Assembly: GCA_009885185.1 (NCBI GenBank)
Contig: VFLF01000401.1
Coordinates: forward strand, 1 to 9,052
DNA: 9,052 nt
Direction of reading: 5' to 3'
DNA from: Nitrosomonadales bacterium
GTDB taxonomy: Bacteria > Pseudomonadota > Gammaproteobacteria > Burkholderiales > SG8-41
Every line of letters begins with the position of its first letter. The stretch's first letter is position 1. The translations under genes and the position numbers were made by a program. The notes under the pieces are model-generated. The model saw only the letters and a program-made list of their open reading frames with translations, did not search any database and was not told the DNA's origin. Shown here in pieces: positions 1-6,205 of the stretch.

Positions 1-638
1 AAGTCGATTGCACCACGCACCTGCACGGCTTGTTCTGCGCGGGCGAAGATTCCGGCGGCGTACATGGCGCCAATCGTCTGGGTGGCAACGGCGTGGCGAA
101 TTCCACCGTGTTCGGCGGCATCGCGGGCGATGTGATGCCGGGCTGGGTCAAAGCAAATGGCGCATTTCAAACGCCGGATCAGGATGCGATCGATGCCGCC
201 GTGGCGGCTTGCCGCGCGCCTTTCTCCAAACCAGCGGGGTCGCTGACCGACCTGCGCGAAAAACTCTACAACCACATGTGGGACGACGTGGGCATCGTGC
301 GCGACGCCGCTTCACTCAGGCGGTCATCGAGTGTGCTGAATGCACTCGAAGCCGAGCTTGATGCGACGGGCGTGGACAACCGCAATCTTGCGTTCAATCT
401 GACGTGGCACGATTGGCTGAACTTGAAGAACCTGATACTGGTATCAAAATCCATTCGTAATGCGGCCGAAGCGCGTGAAGATTCACGCGGCGCGCACTTT
501 CGCACGGATTTCCCTGACGTGCGTGACTTGGAAAACTCGCGTTTCACCAGTGTGTCGTGGAAGGCAGGGAGCTTTGACTGCGTGACCAAGCCGGTGGTGT
601 TTAGTCGCGTCAAGCCGGGGCAGTCGCTAATTTTGTAG
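1..638 (+). CDS. Fumarate reductase/succinate dehydrogenase-type FAD flavoprotein, C-terminal part (5' truncated)
   Basis: The reading frame is open from the left edge (first complete codon at 3) to TAG at 636-638, so about 211 residues of a protein normally 500-600 long are visible. It starts within the FAD-binding fold: residues encoded at 42-89 read GEDSGGVHGANRLGGN, the conserved stretch near the isoalloxazine site in the SdhA/FrdA/NadB/AprA superfamily. The C-terminal helical domain carries the family signature REDSRGAHFRTDFP from 474. Such proteins are FAD-dependent and act on fumarate/succinate-like dicarboxylates or related substrates. Whether this one is membrane-complexed or soluble cannot be told, since no iron-sulfur partner gene is visible downstream. 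The stop codon lies inside the first bases of the GTAGGTTGGG repeat that follows. Family assignment is secure; exact substrate is unknown, and it is unlikely to be the housekeeping SdhA given the neighbours (inference). Confidence 0.88.
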   Translation, partial: VDCTTHLHGLFCAGEDSGGVHGANRLGGNGVANSTVFGGIAGDVMPGWVKANGAFQTPDQDAIDAAVAACRAPFSKPAGSLTDLREKLYNHMWDDVGIVRDAASLRRSSSVLNALEAELDATGVDNRNLAFNLTWHDWLNLKNLILVSKSIRNAAEAREDSRGAHFRTDFPDVRDLENSRFTSVSWKAGSFDCVTKPVVFSRVKPGQSLIL

Positions 639-749
639 GTTGGGGGTGAGCGTAGCGAGCCCCAACACCGCGAACGCTCCCATCCGCCACCGTCGCGGCA
701 TAATGAAGGGTATTTGTGTTGGGCTTCGCAGGCTCAGCGCCTACCTACC
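635..749. repeat. Imperfect inverted repeat of the GTAGGTTGGG type
   Basis: The left arm at 635-668 begins GTAGGTTGGGGGTGAGCG and the right arm at 716-749 ends GCTCAGCGCCTACCTACC. The reverse complement of the right arm matches the left arm with a few mismatches and one length difference, giving arms of about 34 bp around a 47-bp spacer. Repeats of the form GTAGGTTGGG...CCCAACAC are familiar intergenic elements in many beta- and gammaproteobacteria. This copy fills nearly the whole gap between the flavoprotein and lyase genes, and its first bases supply the TAG stop of the upstream gene. It could fold as a long RNA hairpin affecting transcript ends, but no terminator U-run follows. Confidence 0.75.
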
Positions 750-765
750 CTGAACTACATTGAAC

Positions 766-770
766 AGGAG
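766..770 (+). promoter_or_regulatory. Ribosome binding site of the lyase gene
   Basis: AGGAG lies 8 nt before the ATG at 779. A second in-frame ATG at 785 would be 14 nt away, so this site favours the first ATG. Confidence 0.8.
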
Positions 771-778
771 CATCAACC

Positions 779-1726
779 ATGAGCATGGGCCGCAAGCTGC
801 GTGATCTGCTAAAACAAAAAAAATTCCTCACCTCGCCCGGCATCACCACGCCACTGCACGCGATGATTGTCGAAAAAGCCGGTTTTGATTTTGTGTATGT
901 CGGTGGCTACGATGTGTCACTCACGCTGCTGGGCTTGCCCGACGTGGGCTTTATCACCGAAACCGAAATGCTCAACAACGCGCGCCACATCGCGCGCGCG
1001 GTCAACCTGCCGGTGATCGCCGACGTGGACACCGGCTACGGTAATGCGCTCAACGTGATCCGCACGGTGCAGGATTTCGAGGCGGCGGGCCTCGCCGCCA
1101 TTCACATCGAAGATCAGGTCGCGCCCAAGCGCTGTGGCCACGTGGCGGGCAAGGTGGTGGTGTCGATAGATGAGGCCACCGGCAAAATCCGCGCCGCGCT
1201 CGATGCACGCCGCGACAAGGATTTTATGATCATCGCGCGCACCGATGCCATCGCAGCGGCAGGCGGCGGACTGGACGAAGCAATCCGTCGCGGGCGTGCC
1301 TACGCGCGCGCGGGCGCAGACATGATCTGGGCGGAATTTCCCACCGCCGACATCGATCAGCCACAACGCTTTGCGCGCGAGGTGCTGGCGGAATTCCCTC
1401 ATGTGCCGCTGTATCTGAACTACTCCGCCAACCTCAAGTGGCACGAATCCAAAGTCACCTTCGAGGATTTCGCCGCGATGGGTTACAAAATCATGCACGT
1501 GTCGCTGACCGGCATGCGCTCGACCATGATGGGTATGTGGGACTACGCCGTCGATTTAAAAGCGCGCGGCGCGCAGGCGGAAATTGATTTTCAGAATCGG
1601 CTGAAGGTGCATCCGATGGGCGCGTTTCACGAGATGGCAGGCTTTCCCAAATGGAAGGCGCTGGAAGAAAAGTACCTGCCTGCCGACGAAGTGAAAAAGA
1701 AATATGATGGCGCGGTAGGATTGTAG
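779..1726 (+). CDS. Isocitrate lyase/PEP mutase superfamily C-C lyase (methylisocitrate/dimethylmalate lyase-like)
   Basis: This 315-residue protein has the alpha/beta-barrel motifs of the superfamily: SPGITTPLHAMIVEKAGFD near residues 19-37, the Mg-binding DVDTGYGN at 82-89, IHIEDQ at 108-113, PKRCGHVAGK at 116-125 with the catalytic-type Cys119, and IARTDA at 152-157. The Cys-containing KRCGH loop points to a true lyase that cleaves 2-hydroxy di/tricarboxylates to pyruvate or glyoxylate plus a second acid, rather than to a phosphonate mutase. The later segment NYSANLKW...AMGYKIMHVSLTGM resembles NCSPSFNW...AMGYKFQFITLAG of isocitrate lyase, but the protein is far shorter than AceA (over 400 residues) and close to PrpB or 2,3-dimethylmalate lyase (about 290). 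Start is fixed by AGGAG 8 nt upstream. Cytoplasmic, no signal peptide. Substrate is unresolved; oxaloacetate hydrolase or decarboxylase activity is also possible. Confidence 0.85.
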   Translation: MSMGRKLRDLLKQKKFLTSPGITTPLHAMIVEKAGFDFVYVGGYDVSLTLLGLPDVGFITETEMLNNARHIARAVNLPVIADVDTGYGNALNVIRTVQDFEAAGLAAIHIEDQVAPKRCGHVAGKVVVSIDEATGKIRAALDARRDKDFMIIARTDAIAAAGGGLDEAIRRGRAYARAGADMIWAEFPTADIDQPQRFAREVLAEFPHVPLYLNYSANLKWHESKVTFEDFAAMGYKIMHVSLTGMRSTMMGMWDYAVDLKARGAQAEIDFQNRLKVHPMGAFHEMAGFPKWKALEEKYLPADEVKKKYDGAVGL

Positions 1727-1774
1727 CCTTGAAACAAAAGGCAGGCGTTTAGACAAGAATCGTTAATCTCATCA

Positions 1775-1804
1775 CTGTCGTTCCCGCCTGCGCGGGAACG
1801 ACAG
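1775..1804. repeat. dRS3/REP-like palindromic repeat, perfect hairpin
   Basis: CTGTCGTTCCCGC (1775-1787) and GCGGGAACGACAG (1792-1804) form a perfect 13-bp stem with loop CTGC. It belongs to the GTCRTTCCCG...CGGGAAYGAC class common in beta- and gammaproteobacterial gaps. It sits 48 nt after the lyase stop. It has no T-run behind it, so it is not a classical terminator, although it may stabilise the 3' end of the lyase transcript. Confidence 0.8.
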
Positions 1805-1883
1805 AGGACGATTTTCGGCTCATTGGATCAGCGTTGGGTGCTTCAATGCCGCCGCAAGAATCGATAACTCAACACTTGAAATC

Positions 1884-2894
1884 ATGCCGCAACTCTCCAT
1901 AGAAAGATTGACCGACGTTACCGCCCGCGCACTCAAACGCGCGGGCGCATCCAAAGCCATGGCGCAGAGCACCGCGCAAGCGCTGGTCGCCGCAGAAGCC
2001 GCGGGCCTGGGCGGCCACGGGCTGTCGCGCGTGGCGCTGTATTGCCAGCACCTGAAAGAAGGGCGCGCCAACGGCAAAGCCAAACCCAAAATCATCAAGC
2101 GCAAAGGCGCGACTGCGCTGATCGATGCGGGCGGCGGCCTGGCATTCCCAGCGTGCGCGCTGGCGGCGAAAGAAGCCATCTCGCGCGCCAAAAAGTTCGG
2201 CGTGAGTTTCGTTGGCGTCACCAACAGTCATCACATGGGCGCGCTGGCGTATCACCTCGCGCCCATCGCGCAGGCGGGCATGGCGGGGCTGGCGTTTACC
2301 AACTCACCCTCGGCGATTAACGCGTGGGGCGGCAAGCGCGCGTTCTACGGTACCAATCCGGTGGCGGCGATTTTCCCGCGCAAGGATGCCGAGCCCATCG
2401 TGGTTGATCTGTCGCTCACCGAAGTCACGCGCGGCAAAATCATGGTGTATGCCAAGGAAGGCAAACCGATACCGCCCGGCTGGGCGGTCGATAAAGACGG
2501 CAACCAGACCACCGATGCCAAGGCCGCACTGACCGGCAGCCTCAACGCCATCGGCGGCGCGAAAGGGGCGGCGCTGGCGCTGATGGTCGAAGTGCTGTGC
2601 GTGGCGCTCACCGGCGCGGCGTTTAGTTTTGAAAACGATACCTACTTTGAACCGGGCAACAAGCCGCGCATTGGTCATGCCATACTGGTGATGGATCCCG
2701 GTGCGCTGGCGGGCAGCGAGTCGTATTTCTCGCGGCTCGAAGTGATGATTACAGAGATGCTGCGCGACGACGGCGTGCGCTTGCCCGGCGCACGGCGGCA
2801 GAAGTTAATGACTGCGGCGCAGGCACAGGGCGTGGTGGTCGCCGATACGCAGATGGCTGAATTGCTCTGGCTGGCAGGCATAAAAATACTTTAA
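1884..2894 (+). CDS. Malate/L-lactate dehydrogenase, Ldh_2 family NAD(P)-dependent oxidoreductase
   Basis: The 336-residue length is typical of the Ldh_2 family (malate, lactate, sulfolactate and ureidoglycolate dehydrogenases and imine reductases), which is unrelated to classical Rossmann LDH. Visible hallmarks in order are: helical N-terminus with GLGGHGLSR (residues 41-49), NSHHMGALAYHLAP (114-127) with the conserved His pair, the cofactor-binding region FTNSPSAINAWGG and GTNPVAAIFP (about 138-165), VVDLSLTEVTRGKI (173-186), and GGAKGAALALMVEVL (224-238). It would oxidise or reduce a 2-hydroxy/2-oxo acid in the cytoplasm. Following a C-C lyase that releases a 2-oxo acid, a linked role is plausible but inferred. 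No strong Shine-Dalgarno precedes ATG 1884. The gene is bracketed by two similar hairpin repeats. Substrate and cofactor preference cannot be read from sequence. Confidence 0.88.
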   Translation: MPQLSIERLTDVTARALKRAGASKAMAQSTAQALVAAEAAGLGGHGLSRVALYCQHLKEGRANGKAKPKIIKRKGATALIDAGGGLAFPACALAAKEAISRAKKFGVSFVGVTNSHHMGALAYHLAPIAQAGMAGLAFTNSPSAINAWGGKRAFYGTNPVAAIFPRKDAEPIVVDLSLTEVTRGKIMVYAKEGKPIPPGWAVDKDGNQTTDAKAALTGSLNAIGGAKGAALALMVEVLCVALTGAAFSFENDTYFEPGNKPRIGHAILVMDPGALAGSESYFSRLEVMITEMLRDDGVRLPGARRQKLMTAAQAQGVVVADTQMAELLWLAGIKIL

Positions 2895-2895
2895 A

Positions 2896-2911
2896 AACAA
2901 ATACATTTGTT
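2896..2911. repeat. Short AT-rich dyad just after the dehydrogenase stop
   Basis: AACAAAT (2896-2902) pairs with ATTTGTT (2905-2911) around a 2-nt centre, starting one base after the stop codon. It is too AT-rich for a strong terminator and lacks a clean T-run. It may be a weak 3' end or protein-binding dyad; I am unsure it functions. Confidence 0.3.
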
Positions 2912-2954
2912 GTATCGCCATGCTTTAAGTGCAAAAGCGCATCAATGCCAACGC

Positions 2955-2982
2955 CGTCATTCCCGATTGCGCGGGAATGACG
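2955..2982. repeat. dRS3/REP-like palindromic repeat followed by T-run
   Basis: CGTCATTCCCG (2955-2965) and CGGGAATGACG (2972-2982) form a perfect 11-bp stem with a 6-nt loop. It is the same repeat class as 1775-1804. Seven T residues (2990-2996) follow after a 7-nt gap, so the copy could act as a loose rho-independent terminator between the dehydrogenase and hydrolase genes; the gap makes this uncertain. Confidence 0.75.
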
Positions 2983-3010
2983 AGGATCATTTTTTTCATC
3001 CATCGTAACC

Positions 3011-3016
3011 AGGAGG
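3011..3016 (+). promoter_or_regulatory. Consensus Shine-Dalgarno of the MBL-fold hydrolase gene
   Basis: AGGAGG lies 6 nt before ATG 3023, the strongest ribosome binding site in the window. It fixes the start and predicts efficient translation. Confidence 0.9.
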
Positions 3017-3022
3017 AGCGCC

Positions 3023-4057
3023 ATGAAATCCAAAACACTCGCGTTAACCGCACTGACCGGCGCATTGATGTTTGCCGGCGCATCAGGTTTTGCCCAAACC
3101 GTCAAAATCACCCCGCTCGGTTCACACGCGGGCGAATTGTGCGACCGCGACCGCGCGACAATTTTTGAAGACCCCACCGGCGTGCGCATTTTGTATGACG
3201 CGGGTCATTCCGTAACCGGCGGTGACGATCCGCGATTGGGCGACGTGCATATCGTGCTGCTGTCGCACGCGCATGGCGACCACATGGGTGACCGCAAACT
3301 GAAGGCGCTCGAAGCCGGCAGTTGCGAAAAGGTGGATACGATATCCGCCGTGCCGCATACCACCACCGCGGAAATCGCGGCGGCCAAGAATTCGGCGATC
3401 ATGATGGTGTTGCCGATGGGCGCCTTCATCGCCAAAAAAATCGAGAACATCCGCGGCAAGCCCATCGGCAACTGTCCTGAAAAAGACGGCGCGCTCAACG
3501 TGCCGCTAGGCACGGCGTGCCAGGCCAATGCGCACTTGGGCGGCACGCGCATCTTGAAAGCGCCGGGCGCCACCGCGGGCGTCGAAATCACCCTCGTGGC
3601 CGCCTCGCACGACAGCACCGTGTCGCGCGAGCTGCTGACCGATCCGCAAAAAGCCGCGTTGGCCGTGGACAACACCAGCCTTTACCTCGGTCCGCCCAGT
3701 GGCTACGTCATCAAATTTACCAACGGCCTTACCGTCTATATGTCAGGCGACACGGGCATCCACACCGAGATGAAAAGCGTCGTCGCCGATTTTCACAAGG
3801 CCAACCTCGTGCTGCTGAATTATGGTTCGAGCGCCATCGCGGCGTATTCCGCGACCTATGCGATGAATGAACTCATCAAACCGGCGGCGGTGATCGTCTC
3901 CCACGTCAACGAAGCAGCGACGCAGGGCGGCAAGCTGCGGCCCAATTCACGCACCGCGGCCCTCATCAAAATGCAAAAGCGGCCCATGCATCTGGCGGTC
4001 AGCGGGCGCACGATGGAGTTTGATGGCAAGGCGAACTGCATGGCGGGGTGTAATTAG
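3023..4057 (+). CDS. Exported UlaG-like metallo-beta-lactamase-fold hydrolase
   Basis: The 344-residue protein begins with a clear Sec signal peptide: MKSK, a hydrophobic core to about residue 20, and a likely signal peptidase I site after SGFA (A24/Q25). The mature part has the MBL-fold metal motif SHAHGDHMGD (residues 81-90; His82, His84, Asp86, His87). Further candidate ligands are His196 in AASHDS, Asp243 in MSGDTGI and His294 in IVSHVNEA. The SGDTG strand and overall layout resemble the UlaG/L-ascorbate-lactonase-like branch of metal-dependent hydrolases, not classical beta-lactamases. It would hydrolyse a lactone, ester or similar bond in the periplasm. Cysteines at 40, 101, 151, 166, 338 and 342 could form disulfides there. 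The downstream Bug gene converges with it across 32 bp. Fold and export are well supported; substrate is unknown. Confidence 0.87.
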   Translation: MKSKTLALTALTGALMFAGASGFAQTVKITPLGSHAGELCDRDRATIFEDPTGVRILYDAGHSVTGGDDPRLGDVHIVLLSHAHGDHMGDRKLKALEAGSCEKVDTISAVPHTTTAEIAAAKNSAIMMVLPMGAFIAKKIENIRGKPIGNCPEKDGALNVPLGTACQANAHLGGTRILKAPGATAGVEITLVAASHDSTVSRELLTDPQKAALAVDNTSLYLGPPSGYVIKFTNGLTVYMSGDTGIHTEMKSVVADFHKANLVLLNYGSSAIAAYSATYAMNELIKPAAVIVSHVNEAATQGGKLRPNSRTAALIKMQKRPMHLAVSGRTMEFDGKANCMAGCN

Positions 4058-4089
4058 CGGCGCGTAAGGCGGGAAGCGCGGAACAGAAC

Positions 4090-5172
4090 TCAATTCACCT
4101 TCGCCCCGGCCTCGCGCAGCACTTTTGAAAACCGTGCGGCTTCGGATTTGATGTACTCGGTAAACTGTTCCGGCGTGCTGCTGGTGGCTTCGACGCCGAG
4201 GTTGGCGTAGCGCTCCTTCAAATCCGGCAGCGCGTGCGCGCGCACCATCTCCGCATGCAGCTTGGCGATGATGGGTTGCGGCACGCCGCGCGGCGCGAAC
4301 AGGCCCCACCAGTTCACCAGCGCGTAGCCCGGCAATCCGGATTCCGCCACGGTAGGCATGCCTTGCAGCAGGGGCGAACGCTGTGCACTGGTGACGGCCA
4401 GCGCGCGCAGCTTGCCGGTCTTGGTGAGCGGCAGCGCGATGGGCATATCGGAAAACAGCATCTGTACCTGGCCCGCCATCACATCGGTCAGGGCGAGCAC
4501 CGTGCCTTTATACGAGATATGCACGATGTTGACACCGGTGCCCGATTTGAACAGTTCGCCGCCGACAAACGCCAGCGTGCCCGAACCGCCGGAGCCGAAA
4601 TTCAATTTTCCCGGTGATGCTTTCGCGAGATCAATCAACTCTTTCACCGATTTCACCGGCAGCGACGGATTGACCACCAGCAACTGCGGCGCGCTGGCGA
4701 TCAGGCTGATCGGCGTGAAATCCCGCAGTGTGTCGTAAGGCAGCTTGCTGAACAGACTGGGGTTGATGGCGAACTGCGCGAGGTTGCCGTGCATCAGCGT
4801 GTAGCCGTCGGGTGCCGCGCGCATGGCGATCTCGGTGCCGATGATGCCGCTGGCGCCGGGACGAAAATCCACCACGATCTGCTGGCCCCAGTGCTCGGTC
4901 ATTTTCTGGCCGAGGATGCGCGCCAGGGTGTCCGAGGTGCCGCCAGGCGAGAACGGCACAATCATGCGGATGGGTTTTGATGGATATGTCTCGGCGGCGA
5001 TGGCGCTTTGCATCACAAGCATCAGTGCCAGCGCTGTCGTTCCGGCGAAAGCTGGAACCCAGTTCTTTATTCTGCGCGACGCGCGATGAGCCTGGATGCC
5101 GCGCAGCGGGTGGGGAACTGGATTCTGGCGTACGCCAGAATGACGGGACTGGTGAGGCGCGACTGTCGGCAT
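4090..5172 (-). CDS. Bug/TctC-family tripartite tricarboxylate transporter substrate-binding protein with repeat-derived leader
   Basis: After the leader the protein is a typical Bug binding protein: AETYPSKPIRMIVPFSPGGTSDTLAR, then GQQIVVDFRPGASGIIG, APDGYTLMHG, FGSGGSGT, HISYKG, GQVQMLFSD, GKLRALAVTS, GMPTVAESGLPGY and a C-terminal EYIKSEAARFSKVL. It would bind a small carboxylate or similar ligand in the periplasm. No TctA/TctB membrane gene is in the window. I choose ATG 5172 (360 residues), with AGGGTGA ending 5 nt upstream, over an overlapping GTG at 5181. Residues 10-46 are the translation of a bipartite hairpin repeat (5036-5145), inserted before the hydrophobic core ALALMLVMQSAIAA; cleavage is expected near A60/E61. 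No alternative ATG, GTG or TTG exists between the repeat and the core, so the long leader appears to be translated. Export efficiency is uncertain. Confidence 0.88.
   Translation of the reverse strand: MPTVAPHQSRHSGVRQNPVPHPLRGIQAHRASRRIKNWVPAFAGTTALALMLVMQSAIAAETYPSKPIRMIVPFSPGGTSDTLARILGQKMTEHWGQQIVVDFRPGASGIIGTEIAMRAAPDGYTLMHGNLAQFAINPSLFSKLPYDTLRDFTPISLIASAPQLLVVNPSLPVKSVKELIDLAKASPGKLNFGSGGSGTLAFVGGELFKSGTGVNIVHISYKGTVLALTDVMAGQVQMLFSDMPIALPLTKTGKLRALAVTSAQRSPLLQGMPTVAESGLPGYALVNWWGLFAPRGVPQPIIAKLHAEMVRAHALPDLKERYANLGVEATSSTPEQFTEYIKSEAARFSKVLREAGAKVN
5036..5145. repeat. Bipartite dRS3/REP-like element with two facing hairpins, inside a coding region
   Basis: The left unit starts GTCGTTCCGGC and folds as TTCCGGC (5040-5046) / GCTGGAA (5051-5057) with a GAAA loop and one G-T wobble. 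The right unit is the perfect 20-bp palindrome ATTCTGGCGTACGCCAGAAT (5122-5141) followed by GACGG. Between them CCAGTTC (5059-5065) is inverted as GAACTGG (5115-5121), and the outer ends GTCGTTC/GAATGAC are near-inverted. The whole therefore resembles a roughly 110-bp MITE-like element made of two opposed repeat units. It overlaps the 5' end of the leftward Bug gene and keeps its frame open. Confidence 0.8.
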
Positions 5173-5213
5173 GAATTTCACCCTGTGTTTTGTTCATGGC
5201 ATTATGCCTCACC
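5173..5213. promoter_or_regulatory. Divergent control region between two Bug genes
   Basis: Only 41 bp separates the chosen start codons. It holds the leftward gene's Shine-Dalgarno and an odd dyad GGCAT-T-ATGCC at 5198-5208, next to a CATAAT hexamer (minus strand, 5201-5206) that could be a -10 box. No good -35 partner is seen, and at least one promoter must lie inside the opposite coding sequence. Operator function of the dyad is inference. Confidence 0.35.
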
Positions 5214-6173
5214 ATGAAAAAAACCATACAACCCGCCGCCGTCGCGGCATGCCTCGCGGCAACCGTTTTTTTATCAACCAGCGCTGTCTGTGCGCAAGCC
5301 TATCCCACCAAGGTGGTGCGCATCATCACCACCGCGCCCGGCAGCGGCACCGAGCTGGCGGCGCGTATCATCGCGCGCGGCCTGACCACGAGCCTGGGGC
5401 AGCAGGTGATCGTGGATAACCGCGGCATCATCGGCGTGGAGATCACCGCCAAGTCGCCGCCCGACGGCTACACCATTCTGCATTACACAAGTCCGGTGTG
5501 GCTGTTGCATTTCATGCAGGAGGTGCGCTGGGACGCGCAGCGCGATTTTTCGACCATTACGCTGGCCTCGCGCACGCCCAACATTATCGTCACGCATGCC
5601 TCGTTGCCGGTCACCAGCGTCAAGCAGTTGATCGAGCTCGCGCGGCTGCGTCCCGACGAAATCCATTACGCGGCAGGGACGCTGGGCGCCTCGGCGCATC
5701 TGTCGGCGGAGTTGTTCGCCTCCATGGCCGGCATCCGTCTGGTGCGCGTGTCGTACAAAGGCAGCGGCCCGGCGATCAACGATCTCCTGTCCGGCCAGGT
5801 ACAACTGATGTTTCCCGCGGCAGGCTCGATCACCGCGCACGTCAAGTCGGGGCGGCTGCGTGCGCTGGCCGTGACCACCGCCGAGCCGACACCGCTGGCG
5901 CCAGGCTTGCCGACGGTGGCGCAGGCGGGATTGCCGGGCTATGAATCGATCTCGTTGTCCGGCTATTTCGCGCCGGCAAAAACGCCCGCGGCCATCATCC
6001 AGCGCCTGAATCAGGACATCGCGCGCGTGCTCAACGACGCGGAAAACAAACAGCGCATGGCGGCGCTTGGCGTCGAACTCGCGGGCAGCACGCCCGAAGG
6101 CTTCGCGGATATGATCAAGTCGGAAACCGCGCGCATGAGCGGTGTGTTCAAGCAGATGCGGCAGGAGAAGTGA
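5214..6173 (+). CDS. Bug/TctC-family tripartite tricarboxylate transporter substrate-binding protein
   Basis: I choose ATG 5214 (319 residues) because it begins a proper Sec signal peptide: MKKTIQ, a hydrophobic stretch to about residue 24, and cleavage expected after AVCA (A27/Q28). Upstream in-frame TTG 5190 and ATG 5196 would add an unneeded stretch; no strong Shine-Dalgarno is visible for any of them. The mature protein shows Bug hallmarks: QAYPTKVVRIITTAPGSGTELAARIIARGL, LGQQVIVDNRG, PPDGYTILHYTSP, VSYKGSGPAINDLLSGQVQLMF, GRLRALAVTT, GLPTVAQAGLPGYE and C-terminal KSETARMSGVFKQMR. The ligand-loop residues differ from its divergent neighbour (APGSGTELAAR against PFSPGGTSDTLAR), so the two probably bind different ligands. 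It is an orphan binding protein here, with no membrane subunits nearby. Confidence 0.9.
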   Translation: MKKTIQPAAVAACLAATVFLSTSAVCAQAYPTKVVRIITTAPGSGTELAARIIARGLTTSLGQQVIVDNRGIIGVEITAKSPPDGYTILHYTSPVWLLHFMQEVRWDAQRDFSTITLASRTPNIIVTHASLPVTSVKQLIELARLRPDEIHYAAGTLGASAHLSAELFASMAGIRLVRVSYKGSGPAINDLLSGQVQLMFPAAGSITAHVKSGRLRALAVTTAEPTPLAPGLPTVAQAGLPGYESISLSGYFAPAKTPAAIIQRLNQDIARVLNDAENKQRMAALGVELAGSTPEGFADMIKSETARMSGVFKQMRQEK

Positions 6174-6177
6174 GGGC

Positions 6178-6192
6178 ATGGCCTCCGGCCAT
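6178..6192. terminator. Small GC-rich hairpin between convergent genes
   Basis: ATGGCC (6178-6183), loop TCC, GGCCAT (6187-6192) form a perfect 6-bp stem in the 32-bp gap between the rightward Bug gene and the leftward ModA-like gene. It could serve both transcripts, but there is no T-run on either side, so intrinsic termination is weakly supported. Confidence 0.3.
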
Positions 6193-6205
6193 CGAACGCC
6201 GCCAG

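Noticed and set aside
699..704. CATAAT upstream of the lyase gene as a -10 box.
   Set aside because: No acceptable -35 hexamer at normal spacing, and it lies inside the repeat spacer; too weak to annotate.
917..1498. Long minus-strand open frame of 193 codons opposite the lyase gene.
   Set aside because: It is antisense to a well-supported enzyme gene, has no family motifs and a composition typical of a GC-rich shadow frame.
1775..1804. Reading the hairpin repeats here and at 2955 and 5036 as a CRISPR array.
   Set aside because: The units are far apart, palindromic and without regular spacers; they are dispersed REP/dRS3-like elements.
2894..2904. The 11-mer AAAACAAATAC also occurs on the minus strand at 6920-6930, suggesting a shared regulatory site.
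   Set aside because: An exact 11-mer match within 9 kb is expected by chance several times, and the two sites differ in position relative to genes.
4058..4089. Bidirectional terminator between the convergent hydrolase and Bug genes.
   Set aside because: I found only weak GCGC pairings and no T-run in the 32-bp gap.
4631..5227. Alternative minus-strand frame of 198 codons overlapping the leftward Bug gene, starting before it.
   Set aside because: It is the shifted frame of the same gene; its N-terminal part only translates the hairpin repeat and the rest shows no domain.
5274..6179. Minus-strand open frame of 301 codons opposite the rightward Bug gene.
   Set aside because: The translation is rich in Arg, His and Gln with no recognisable domain, as expected for the reverse frame of a GC-rich gene; the plus-strand Bug protein explains the region.
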